This document shows positions 1 to 7,641 of a stretch of DNA of 54,006 nt, one piece after another. The stretch is from Candidatus Gastranaerophilales bacterium. Its GTDB lineage: Bacteria; Cyanobacteriota; Vampirovibrionia; Gastranaerophilales; Gastranaerophilaceae. The stretch spans positions 1 through 54,006 of the forward strand of contig CANPYC010000014.1 of NCBI GenBank assembly GCA_947587615.1, read 5' to 3'. A program made the translations under genes and the position numbers. The notes beneath the pieces were generated by a model that searched no databases, was not told the DNA's origin, and saw only the letters and a program-made list of their open reading frames with translations. Position 1 is the first letter of the stretch. Each line of letters starts with the position of its first letter.

Positions 1-235
1 AGAACTGTCAGATGAATCCGAAGAGTCAGAACTGTCAGATGAATCCGAAGAGTCAGAACTGTCAGATGAATCCGAAGAGTCAGAACTGTCAGATGAATCC
101 GAAGAGTCAGAACTGTCAGATGAATCCGAAGAGTCAGAACTGTCAGATGAATCCGAAGAGTCAGAACTGTCAGATGAATCCGAAGAGTCAGAACTGTCAG
201 ATGAATCCGAAGAGTCAGAACTGTCAGATGAATCC
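1..235. repeat. 27-bp tandem repeat array encoding DSSDSSDSS
   Basis: About 8.7 head-to-tail copies of a 27-bp unit (plus strand starts AGAACTGTCAGATGAATCC) run from the window edge to about 235. There are no spacers, and the copies are identical or nearly so. On the minus strand each unit encodes nine residues (three Asp-Ser-Ser triplets) in frame with the gene starting at 1869. Near-identity of synonymous positions suggests recent expansion by slippage or unequal recombination. The array continues beyond the window. Confidence 0.95.
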
Positions 236-1869
236 GAAGTATGAGGCATATGAGTTGTATGAGGCTCTTCAATTACATCTGCTGCCATTTCCGGAGTTTC
301 TACCAAGTAATTAACATTTTCAAGAGCGATTTTTTGGTTATGATATCCGTCATCTTCATCGTTTTCAGCTAATGAAGATATGTCAATATCTAATATAGCG
401 TCTACTCTGTCTTCTCCATTAACATTTTCAAGCTCTTGATTGATAATACTCAATAAATCTTTGTTGTCGTTATTTTCTGCAATTTGTTCAATAGCGTTAG
501 CAGACAAGGCTTTAATAGTGTCGAGCTTTTCTTCTGCTCCTTCAACACCATCTTCATAATCTTGCATTGCTTGATCCAACGCTTCTTTCATTGTTATTGT
601 TTTGCCGTTTTCATCTGCATCATATTCAACATAATTTAATAAGTCTTGAGTAGAGGAAATATCATCATCGGTGCCATATTCGCCATCTTCACCATACATT
701 AAAACAGCGTCCGTATTTACTGCGCTATTGTATACTTGAGCATTCTCATATTCTTGTTTTGCAAGCTCAAGCATTTCTTCTTCGGATATATCTTCAGAAG
801 CGAGAAATCTTAAAGAAGCGTCAGGCGTAGTAAGAGTTACATTACCGTTTTGGTCGGCACTTTTTATAATTGCGTCTATGTATGTACTAAGATTGTCGTT
901 TGTATTTTTAAATATTTCACTATTATCCGCATTGCTTCCTAAAGCATTTAATATTGCAGCACCTTCATTTGTATCAAGTGCGCTTGCTCCCTCAAGTCCA
1001 TACTGTTTTGCTAAGGCTGTTTTAACAGCATCTACCGAGTCTTCATAATTATTCGGGTCAATATTTAATTCAACTTTATCAGAAACTGCATTGATTGTTT
1101 TTTCTTTTGAAATCTTATTGCCTGAAACGGATGAGCTATTAAGAAGCGAAAGTGTAGGACAGGAAATATACTGTATATTTTTGGTGTTTCCCAATGAAAA
1201 GTCTGTGTCAAAAATCAAATCCGGAGAAATTTGGCTGGGGCTTACATCATCGGGCAGATTTTCATAACCATTTTGTACATTATTTAATTTGTTATAGATT
1301 GTTTGAGCAACATCATCTACTTTAGTAGAGTCTATATTTTGTAGGTTGCTTAATTCGTTTTTAATGTCTTCCGGGGTAACATTTTCGTTCGTAAGTGCAT
1401 ATATACCGATACTGTCGGAAATATTTTTAATATCTTCCTCGTTTAAATTATCCGCAGCATCTTTTGAATATAAGCCATTTATTACATCATTGGCAATTTG
1501 TTTAGACTTATGTGTAATATTAACGCTGTCTAACATCCAGTCGTTTTCTTCAATAATTTTCCAAGCGGCAGCATTTTTTTGATACGGAGTTAAGGTTTGT
1601 CCGTCATACTCATATCTTTGTGAAATGATGTCATCCATCTGGTTTTCTGAGCTAAAATCTAATCTGTGAATAGCCTGATTAGGAGCTTTTTGTTGTGTAT
1701 TACCCGTTACAACCGTTAATGAAGCAGCGTTGTTTCCTGCATATAACGGACCGTTTTCTGTTCCGTCAGGACGTGTGTTATGTACGTTCTGCGTCATATC
1801 GGGATTGCTCAGAGATGATTTTGTAATATAATTTTGAAGTTTTTTAAATGGTTGTAAAAAATCTGACAT
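1..1869 (-). CDS. Acidic DSS-repeat protein, C-terminus off the window (partial)
   Basis: An open frame of 623 codons runs from an ATG at 1869-1867 to the left edge without a stop. A Shine-Dalgarno-like AGGAAGG lies about 10 nt upstream (complement of 1879-1885). The body is rich in Asp, Asn, Glu and Ser, with no N-terminal signal peptide or membrane segment visible. Near residues 400-410 there is an acidic D-G-E-Y-G-T-D-D-D stretch resembling a Ca-binding loop. From about position 235 downward it becomes a pure (Asp-Ser-Ser)n tail encoded by 27-bp repeats. Such tails are typical of extracellular stalks in SD-repeat adhesins, but no LPXTG or other sorting signal can be checked because the gene is cut. 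I do not recognise the family; function unknown. Confidence 0.85.
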   Translation of the reverse strand, partial: MSDFLQPFKKLQNYITKSSLSNPDMTQNVHNTRPDGTENGPLYAGNNAASLTVVTGNTQQKAPNQAIHRLDFSSENQMDDIISQRYEYDGQTLTPYQKNAAAWKIIEENDWMLDSVNITHKSKQIANDVINGLYSKDAADNLNEEDIKNISDSIGIYALTNENVTPEDIKNELSNLQNIDSTKVDDVAQTIYNKLNNVQNGYENLPDDVSPSQISPDLIFDTDFSLGNTKNIQYISCPTLSLLNSSSVSGNKISKEKTINAVSDKVELNIDPNNYEDSVDAVKTALAKQYGLEGASALDTNEGAAILNALGSNADNSEIFKNTNDNLSTYIDAIIKSADQNGNVTLTTPDASLRFLASEDISEEEMLELAKQEYENAQVYNSAVNTDAVLMYGEDGEYGTDDDISSTQDLLNYVEYDADENGKTITMKEALDQAMQDYEDGVEGAEEKLDTIKALSANAIEQIAENNDNKDLLSIINQELENVNGEDRVDAILDIDISSLAENDEDDGYHNQKIALENVNYLVETPEMAADVIEEPHTTHMPHTSDSSDSSDSSDSSDSSDSSDSSDSSDSSDSSDSSDSSDSSDSSDSSDSSDSSDSSDSSDSSDSSDSSDSSDSSDSSDSS

Positions 1870-1991
1870 CTTTGACTGCCTTCCTATAAATGTTGTTCTA
1901 CTATTTATTATGAATAATCCACAAAATTAAGTGTTTAAAACACACATTTGCTTCCAACTTTACAATTTTTTACATAAAAAATTCCTTTAAG

Positions 1992-2375
1992 TTAACATCC
2001 GAATAATTTTTGTACCATTGTTTTTGTAATTTGTGCCATAAATATTTTTTTAATTGTTTCAAAGTTAAGCGACTTTAACCCTTTTGAAAGATTTAAAGAT
2101 TTTATCAAAATTATAATTTGAATACTATCAATAATAATCGGTATTATTTTACTCAATTGCACTAACTTCTTATTGGTAAAAATTGATACAATTTTATTAA
2201 TGTTAACAATAATTTGCTTCAATTGCGTATTAATTTCAAGAATCATATCTTTAATTAAAAATAATTCTTTATTAAGCTCTCGAACACGCTTTTCAAATTC
2301 AAGCAATTTTAGAACCGCAAGAGAGGTAAGGATGATTTCTAAAAATATTGTTACTATAAAGATAAAATCTAGCAT
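1992..2375 (-). CDS. Small membrane protein with coiled coil, unknown function
   Basis: 127 residues. An N-terminal hydrophobic helix (about residues 3-24) is followed by a heptad-like, charged helix (about 25-65). A second hydrophobic stretch (about 75-95, I/L-rich) and a basic tail follow. The layout recalls single-pass coiled-coil proteins such as DUF948-type, but I cannot assign a family. It lies between the DSS-repeat gene and the divergently transcribed murT-like gene, with about 65 bp of shared upstream region. An ORF on the opposite strand (2173-2388) is its shadow. Confidence 0.6.
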   Translation of the reverse strand: MLDFIFIVTIFLEIILTSLAVLKLLEFEKRVRELNKELFLIKDMILEINTQLKQIIVNINKIVSIFTNKKLVQLSKIIPIIIDSIQIIILIKSLNLSKGLKSLNFETIKKIFMAQITKTMVQKLFGC

Positions 2376-2440
2376 TGTTGTATTATAATAGATTTATTAA
2401 AATATTCACATATACAAATTGCGTATTTTTAAGGTAGTGC

Positions 2441-3820
2441 ATGGATTTTAAAACATCAGTTATATGGTCAAATAAAATTTATAAATTTTTAAAAAAATTT
2501 AATCTGGAAGGCAATTTCGACTTAGACAATATAATAGACAAAAATTACCCTGAAATCTTAGTAAAATTGCAAACGTACTCCAGGCACGAAAAAATTGCTC
2601 TTTGTGCTACAAACGGTAAAAGAACAACAACGGATATTTTCAACTCAATACTAAGGGCAAAAAACAGAAGTATTATAACCAATGTTGAAAAGAGTGCAAA
2701 GCTTTATCCTGTTTTAACTTCAATAGTTTTAGATTTGGCAAAAAGTTTTGATAATGTTGCTGATATTGCTCAAAAAGACAACTATACAATGGCTTTTGAT
2801 GAGTTTGAAATTTTGAAATATTTTAATTCCATGAGATTTGACTATCTTTTATTACACAATCTTTTTGTCGATCAAAAAAGTCTCATCGGTTTGGAAGAAA
2901 AAAGAAAAAATATTCAAAGTGCAATTTCTCTTAATTCTAAATTAAATCTTGTTATTAATGCTGATGAGCCAATGTTTTTTAACATAGATGAAATTAAAAA
3001 TGATACTGCGGTTAACAAAAAAAGAAGAAAAATATTCTATGGCTTTGATTCAATAGAATGTTACGAAAATTCAGATTTATCGCAAAAAAACGATATTCAA
3101 AGATGCCCTAAATGCAAATGTTTGCTGGATTGGAAAAGCAGATTTTATTCTCACATCGGTCAGTATGATTGCGATTGCGGTTTTAAAAGACCTGAGCTTG
3201 ATATTAGGGCTTGTGCAAAAGTGTTTTGGGATTATTCTTTTTTAACGGTATATTACAAAGAAGATAAATTTGTCTTTAAACTTCCTTTTGGCGGGGTTTA
3301 CAATGTCTACAACGCTCTTGGGGCAATTGCTCTTGCAATTTCATTAAATATCGACAGAAAAACAATTACAAAAGCTCTTGAATGCTATAATACAATTAAA
3401 GCAAGAGATGATGTTTACAGATACAAAGGTAAGAAAATTAAAATAAAAATAATAAAAAATCCGACTTCCCTCTCTGAAGCCGTGCGGGGTTTGTGCGGAG
3501 TAAAGAATGTTAAAGTTGTTATTTGTTTTTCTGATGATACTGTTGATGGGGTTGATACAAGCTGGATTTGGGATAGTAACCTTAGCGCATTGGCAAATTT
3601 TGAAAATAAAGTTTATGTTTGTTCAAACAGATATGATGATATGGCGCTTAGACTTAAATACGCAAACGTAAACCCCAGTTTTATCATCATGGATTTGCTT
3701 GTAAAAAGAGCAATTGAATCTTGTTTTTGGGAACTGGAAGAAAATGAAAGCATGCTGATTTTAACTGTTCCATCATTAGCTGAAGACGTTTATGAAGTAC
3801 TTGAAAAGAATTGTAAGTAA
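2441..3820 (+). CDS. murT: MurT-like Mur ligase (lipid II isoglutaminyl synthase, ligase subunit)
   Basis: 459 residues with the MurT layout: Mur-ligase ATPase core (about 45-320), an inserted four-Cys zinc-ribbon-like element (C-P-K-C at 222-225, later C-D-C at 244-246), and a C-terminal DUF1727-type domain containing D-G-V-D-T-S-W-I-W-D, close to the D-G-R-D-x-S-W-I-W-D signature. MurT works with the glutaminase GatD to amidate the D-Glu of lipid II in the cytoplasm. No gatD is adjacent. The ATP loop reads T-N-G-K-R-T-T-T (Lys60, Arg61), where the family has Thr directly after the Lys. That Thr normally helps hold Mg, so activity is worth checking. The ATG follows a short AAGG at about 2431. 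Confidence 0.82.
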   Translation: MDFKTSVIWSNKIYKFLKKFNLEGNFDLDNIIDKNYPEILVKLQTYSRHEKIALCATNGKRTTTDIFNSILRAKNRSIITNVEKSAKLYPVLTSIVLDLAKSFDNVADIAQKDNYTMAFDEFEILKYFNSMRFDYLLLHNLFVDQKSLIGLEEKRKNIQSAISLNSKLNLVINADEPMFFNIDEIKNDTAVNKKRRKIFYGFDSIECYENSDLSQKNDIQRCPKCKCLLDWKSRFYSHIGQYDCDCGFKRPELDIRACAKVFWDYSFLTVYYKEDKFVFKLPFGGVYNVYNALGAIALAISLNIDRKTITKALECYNTIKARDDVYRYKGKKIKIKIIKNPTSLSEAVRGLCGVKNVKVVICFSDDTVDGVDTSWIWDSNLSALANFENKVYVCSNRYDDMALRLKYANVNPSFIIMDLLVKRAIESCFWELEENESMLILTVPSLAEDVYEVLEKNCK

Positions 3821-3966
3821 AAATATACAAATTATTTGCAATAATTTGACAAAAGTTATAAAATATAACAATCAACTATTTGTGTGTTGAAATCTTTTAA
3901 TTATTTAAAAATTTTTTGCACCGGTGGTCGGATAATTACAAAAACTTAAACAAGGAGACCAAAAAA

Positions 3967-4239
3967 ATGTACGAAGATCAAACTCTGGTTTGCGAAGATT
4001 GCGGTAAAGAATTTGTATTTAGCGCAGGTGAACAAGAATTTTACGCTCAAAAAGGTTTGCAAAATACCCCTAAAAGATGCCCTGAGTGCAGAAAAGCAAG
4101 GAGACAAAAATCCAGAAGAAAAATGTATGACGCAACTTGTTCTCAATGCGGAGCGCAAACAAAAGTTCCTTTTAAACCAACGGAAGGAAAAGAAATATTC
4201 TGCAAAGAATGCTTTGCAAAAAGAAACGCAAGTGCTTAA
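3967..4239 (+). CDS. Zinc-ribbon (CxxC) small protein
   Basis: The start is placed at the ATG at 3967 because AAGGAGA ends 7-8 nt upstream; a longer frame from 3916 has no ribosome site. The 90-residue product carries four CxxC pairs: C-E-D-C, C-P-E-C, C-S-Q-C and C-K-E-C. This fits two zinc ribbons of the 'probable zinc-ribbon / CxxC-x17-CxxC' type, joined by a very basic stretch (K-A-R-R-Q-K-S-R-R-K). Likely a cytoplasmic nucleic-acid-binding or ribosome-associated factor, by analogy only. A strong terminator follows at 4258-4283, so it appears to be monocistronic. Confidence 0.8.
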   Translation: MYEDQTLVCEDCGKEFVFSAGEQEFYAQKGLQNTPKRCPECRKARRQKSRRKMYDATCSQCGAQTKVPFKPTEGKEIFCKECFAKRNASA

Positions 4240-4257
4240 AAATTCAAAAAATAAAAT

Positions 4258-4283
4258 CAAAACCGCCTATTTGGGCGGTTTTT
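4258..4283 (+). terminator. Rho-independent terminator after the zinc-ribbon gene
   Basis: AAACCGCC-TATTT-GGGCGGTTT stem-loop followed by a T run, 18 bp past the stop codon. The stem is GC-rich against an AT-rich background. Confidence 0.9.
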
Positions 4284-4353
4284 TGCTTTATAAATTTGCA
4301 AAAAAGTAAATTTATGTTTAAAATAGTTACATTGATAATTATAAGGAAACAAA

Positions 4354-6189
4354 ATGTCGTCTTCTAGTGAGAATATTGATATTTCAGACAGTAATAATAT
4401 AGTAGAGGCACTTAGCGAGGATAAAAAAAGAGCGGATAATTCTAAAAGAAGGGCTGTAATTAGAGCGTTTTTAGCAAATATCGGAATTGCTCTTGTTAAA
4501 TTAATTTGCTTTTTCTTTTCAAGAAGTTCTGCAATGCTCGCTGAAGCAATCCATAGCGGAGTTGACTCTTTCAATAGCATTTGTTTAATGGTCGGAATTA
4601 AAAGGGGTTCTCGCCCTGCCGATAGCGAACATCCCTTTGGATACGGTTTAGAAGCTAATATTTGGGCAATGTTTGCTTCTTTATTAATGCTTGCAGGTAC
4701 TTTTGTTGCTATGTATAACGGCGCCGATAAGCTTATTAATCAGCATGACTCAATGGAATTGTTAAAAAACTTTAACTGGATAGCTGCTGCCTTAATAATG
4801 AGCATGTTTTTTGAAGGCTGGGCTGTAACAAGCGCTACAAATGCAGTTTTAGAAGAAGTGCAGGTGTATGTTAAAAATCCGCTTGCAAGGTTTTTTGTTT
4901 CTTTAAAATATATTAGAAAAGTTCAATCTCCCACAACAAAATTTGTTTGGTATGAAGATAGCGCAGCTTTTTTGGGTGTTCTAATCGCTCTTTTATCTTT
5001 AAGTATATCAAAATTTTTAATGGCGCCCGAGTTTGCCTATGTTCCTGACGCTGTTGCTTCAATTATAATCGGTGTAATACTTTTCTTTCTTGCTCTCTAT
5101 TTAATTAAAAATAACGTAAGCTCCTTAACAGTGCAATCGGCAGAGCCAAGAGTTGAAGAAATTATAAGAAATGTTGCAAGTACTATCCATGGTATAACGC
5201 ATGTTGTTGAGCTTAAGACAATGGACTTAGGGACTTCGGGTCTTGTAATTAATATGACTATTGAAGTTGACCCTCAAACGCAGATGAAAGACGCTGATGA
5301 CATTGCGCACATGCTTGAGAGAAAAATTAAAAAGCATGTTAAAAATATTAACGATGTAACAATTGAGCTTCAAGCGCATGATCAGGAAGATAACTGGGAA
5401 GAAAAGTTTGAAAAGCTTATAAAAGAAGGACAGAGAATTGAAGCAATTGATTCTCATGAAGCAACAATGCTCTCTAATTTCTATTCTTTTGCAAATACGG
5501 TTGTAAAAGAAATTATGATACCAAGAACGGAGATTGTTTTTGTTGACAGTAAAAATAATATTGATGAAGTTGCGGATATTATAATTAAATCGGGTCATAC
5601 AAGGTTACCTATATATGAAGATAATGTTGATAATATTATCGGAATAATTAACGCTAAAGACGTTTTAAAGGTTATAAAAAACAATAACGTAAGCGCTGAT
5701 TTTTCTATTAAAAGCCTTGCAAGAGATATTTTAATAGTTCCTGAAAACAAATTTATAAGCGATTTATTGTCTGATTTTACATCTTCAAAAAATCAAATAG
5801 CCGCTGTTTTGGATGAACACGGAGGAATTGTAGGTATTGTTACAATTGAAGATATTTTAGAAGAAATTGTCGGGGAAATTTATGATGAATTTGATAAAAT
5901 CGAAACCCCCGAGATTGTAAGAATAGATACAAATACGCTTAATGTTTCATCAAAAACCTGTATTGATGATATAAACGAAAAATATGATCAAGATATTCCA
6001 AATGAAGATTTTCAAACAATCGGAGGCTATGTTTTCGGTTTACTTGGAAGAGAACCTGAAGTAGGCGATGTTGTTGAAGATAAAAATATAACTTATACAA
6101 TTTTAGAGCTGGATGGGATAAAAATTACAAGAATAAAAATGCACAAAGATACACCGTTTAGCGAAAAAGTTCAAGAGGAGCAGCAATGA
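4354..6189 (+). CDS. CDF (ZnT9-like) cation transporter fused to CBS pair and CorC/HlyC domain
   Basis: 611 residues in one uninterrupted frame. Residues about 30-345 are a cation diffusion facilitator: membrane helices, H-S-G-V-D (His67, Asp71), S-E-H-P-F-G-Y and Y-E-D-S-A-A, followed by a cytoplasmic ferredoxin-like domain (about 260-345). The E-H-P-x-G and E-D-(S/T)-A-A motifs resemble the ZnT9 branch. Residues about 385-505 are two CBS motifs (I-M-I-P-R-T-E at the start, D-E-H-G-G-I-V-G-I-V-T near the end), and about 520-600 is a CorC_HlyC domain. CBS-CorC modules normally sit on CNNM/HlyC membrane proteins and bind adenine nucleotides and Mg, so nucleotide-gated metal export is a reasonable inference. 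It overlaps gpsA by 4 bp. Confidence 0.88.
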   Translation: MSSSSENIDISDSNNIVEALSEDKKRADNSKRRAVIRAFLANIGIALVKLICFFFSRSSAMLAEAIHSGVDSFNSICLMVGIKRGSRPADSEHPFGYGLEANIWAMFASLLMLAGTFVAMYNGADKLINQHDSMELLKNFNWIAAALIMSMFFEGWAVTSATNAVLEEVQVYVKNPLARFFVSLKYIRKVQSPTTKFVWYEDSAAFLGVLIALLSLSISKFLMAPEFAYVPDAVASIIIGVILFFLALYLIKNNVSSLTVQSAEPRVEEIIRNVASTIHGITHVVELKTMDLGTSGLVINMTIEVDPQTQMKDADDIAHMLERKIKKHVKNINDVTIELQAHDQEDNWEEKFEKLIKEGQRIEAIDSHEATMLSNFYSFANTVVKEIMIPRTEIVFVDSKNNIDEVADIIIKSGHTRLPIYEDNVDNIIGIINAKDVLKVIKNNNVSADFSIKSLARDILIVPENKFISDLLSDFTSSKNQIAAVLDEHGGIVGIVTIEDILEEIVGEIYDEFDKIETPEIVRIDTNTLNVSSKTCIDDINEKYDQDIPNEDFQTIGGYVFGLLGREPEVGDVVEDKNITYTILELDGIKITRIKMHKDTPFSEKVQEEQQ

Positions 6190-7181
6190 AGTTAACTGTA
6201 TTAGGCCCGGGGTGCTGGGGGCTTACAATTGCAAAATTGTTAAATAATAATTTTGATGAAATATGTGTTTGGGGAAGAAAAGAGGACTTAACCCCGATAT
6301 TAGTAAATGAAAAAAGGATTGAAAAACCTCTTAAAATTGAGCTTGATAAAAAGGTTCAAATAACATCCGATTTAAAAAGTGCAATAAAAGATTCTGTAAT
6401 TATTCTTCTTGTTGTTTCAACATCGGGTATAAGAAGCGTTTGTGAGCAAATTAAAAATATAGGCGGACTAGAAAAAAATCAAATTCTTGTTAATTTATCA
6501 AAAGGGCTTGAATTGCCTTCCCTAAAAAGAATGTCTGAAGTTGTATTGGAAGTTTTACCTGATATTAATTTTGCTGTTCTATCAGGGCCGACACTGGCTA
6601 GAGAAATTATTGAAGGCAGACCAACGCTAGCGACAATTGCTTCAAATGATATGAATATTGCAAAAAAAGCGCAAGAGCTGTTGAATGTTCCATCACTTTT
6701 TAGGCTTTATACAAATTCAGATATGATTGGAGTGGAACTTGGTGGAAGCCTTAAAAATGTTATAGCTATTGCTTCAGGGTTTGCAAGCTCTATGGGGCTA
6801 GGGGATAACCTTAGAGGGTCGCTATTAACTCGTGGAATGGCGGAAATCGTAAGAGTAGGAGTTGCGCTCGGTGCTAAAAGTCAAACGCTGTATGGACTAT
6901 CAGGCATGGGAGATTTAATTGCAACAGCTTCAAGCCCTTATTCAAGAAACTATACCGTTGGTTCATTGATTGCGCAAGGTAAGAAAATTGATGATATTTT
7001 AGCTCATCTTGGTTCAGTCGCAGAAGGCGTTAAAACCTCAAAAGCGCTATGCGAATTAGCAAAAAAATTAAATATTGACCTACCTGTTTCAAACGCTATT
7101 TATGAAGCGGTTTATACGGATATTACACCGAAAGAAATTTTGGATAAATTGATGAATAGAAAGTTGAAAGAAGAAGATTAA
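6186..7181 (+). CDS. gpsA: NAD(P)-dependent glycerol-3-phosphate dehydrogenase
   Basis: 331 residues, normal length for GpsA. The dinucleotide loop at the N-terminus reads G-P-G-C-W-G (usually G-A-G-S-W-G). S-G-P-T-L-A-R-E follows mid-protein, then E-L-G-G-S-L-K-N-V with the catalytic Lys, and G-L-S-G-M-G-D-L with the S-R-N substrate loop. It reduces dihydroxyacetone phosphate to sn-glycerol-3-phosphate for phospholipid synthesis in the cytosol. The ATGA overlap with the CDF-CorC gene upstream and the TAATG overlap with the next gene indicate a translationally coupled operon 4354-7618. Confidence 0.95.
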   Translation: MKLTVLGPGCWGLTIAKLLNNNFDEICVWGRKEDLTPILVNEKRIEKPLKIELDKKVQITSDLKSAIKDSVIILLVVSTSGIRSVCEQIKNIGGLEKNQILVNLSKGLELPSLKRMSEVVLEVLPDINFAVLSGPTLAREIIEGRPTLATIASNDMNIAKKAQELLNVPSLFRLYTNSDMIGVELGGSLKNVIAIASGFASSMGLGDNLRGSLLTRGMAEIVRVGVALGAKSQTLYGLSGMGDLIATASSPYSRNYTVGSLIAQGKKIDDILAHLGSVAEGVKTSKALCELAKKLNIDLPVSNAIYEAVYTDITPKEILDKLMNRKLKEED

Positions 7182-7618
7182 TGAAAAAAATTTTATTCTG
7201 TCTGGGATTATTTATTCTCTTAGGAGGAGTTGCAAGCGCTGATTATAATTTGAATATTGGCGCAAGAAACATAACTTTTGTTGATGATGAGTTTAAGTTT
7301 TATGAAAATTCAACTTGTTTAACTAAAGAACAGGTGCAGGAGTTATTCCCCGATTACGAAATTGTTTTAATATCAAGTTTCAATTTTGATAAAAAATATA
7401 CGCTTCAAAATTCCTCTTTTAGAACAAAAAAGATATTACTTTTAAATGACACAAACAGAACTTTTCACGGGTTTGAAATTTATCCTAACGCTTCAAGAGT
7501 AGAATATAAAAAGGGTGAAAAAATCGGAGCGCTTAAAGCTTTAATTACGGTACACGGAAAGAAAAATGTTCGCCTTAAACACTTTGGCGGTGATGAATTT
7601 GAAATTGTTGTAAAATAG
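7181..7618 (+). CDS. Small exported protein, unknown function
   Basis: 145 residues. A clear signal peptide (M-K-K, hydrophobic core, cleavage likely after A-S-A near residue 20) precedes a beta-rich domain of about 125 residues with no cysteines in mature catalytic positions. The start overlaps the gpsA stop (TAATG), so the gene is coupled to gpsA. No family recognised; a periplasmic or surface protein is the most that can be said. Confidence 0.7.
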   Translation: MKKILFCLGLFILLGGVASADYNLNIGARNITFVDDEFKFYENSTCLTKEQVQELFPDYEIVLISSFNFDKKYTLQNSSFRTKKILLLNDTNRTFHGFEIYPNASRVEYKKGEKIGALKALITVHGKKNVRLKHFGGDEFEIVVK

Positions 7619-7641
7619 TATACTTTTTACAAGCTTAAGCT

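Noticed and set aside
1-235. CRISPR array
   Set aside because: Repeats are contiguous with no unique spacers and keep a codon frame.
12-314. Plus-strand ORF with repeated M-N-P-K-S-Q-N-C-Q units
   Set aside because: It is the antisense reading of the DSS repeat array; the minus-strand frame is far longer and has a ribosome site.
4257-4580. Minus-strand ORF opposite the CDF-CorC start
   Set aside because: Shadow of the transporter gene and it spans the terminator.
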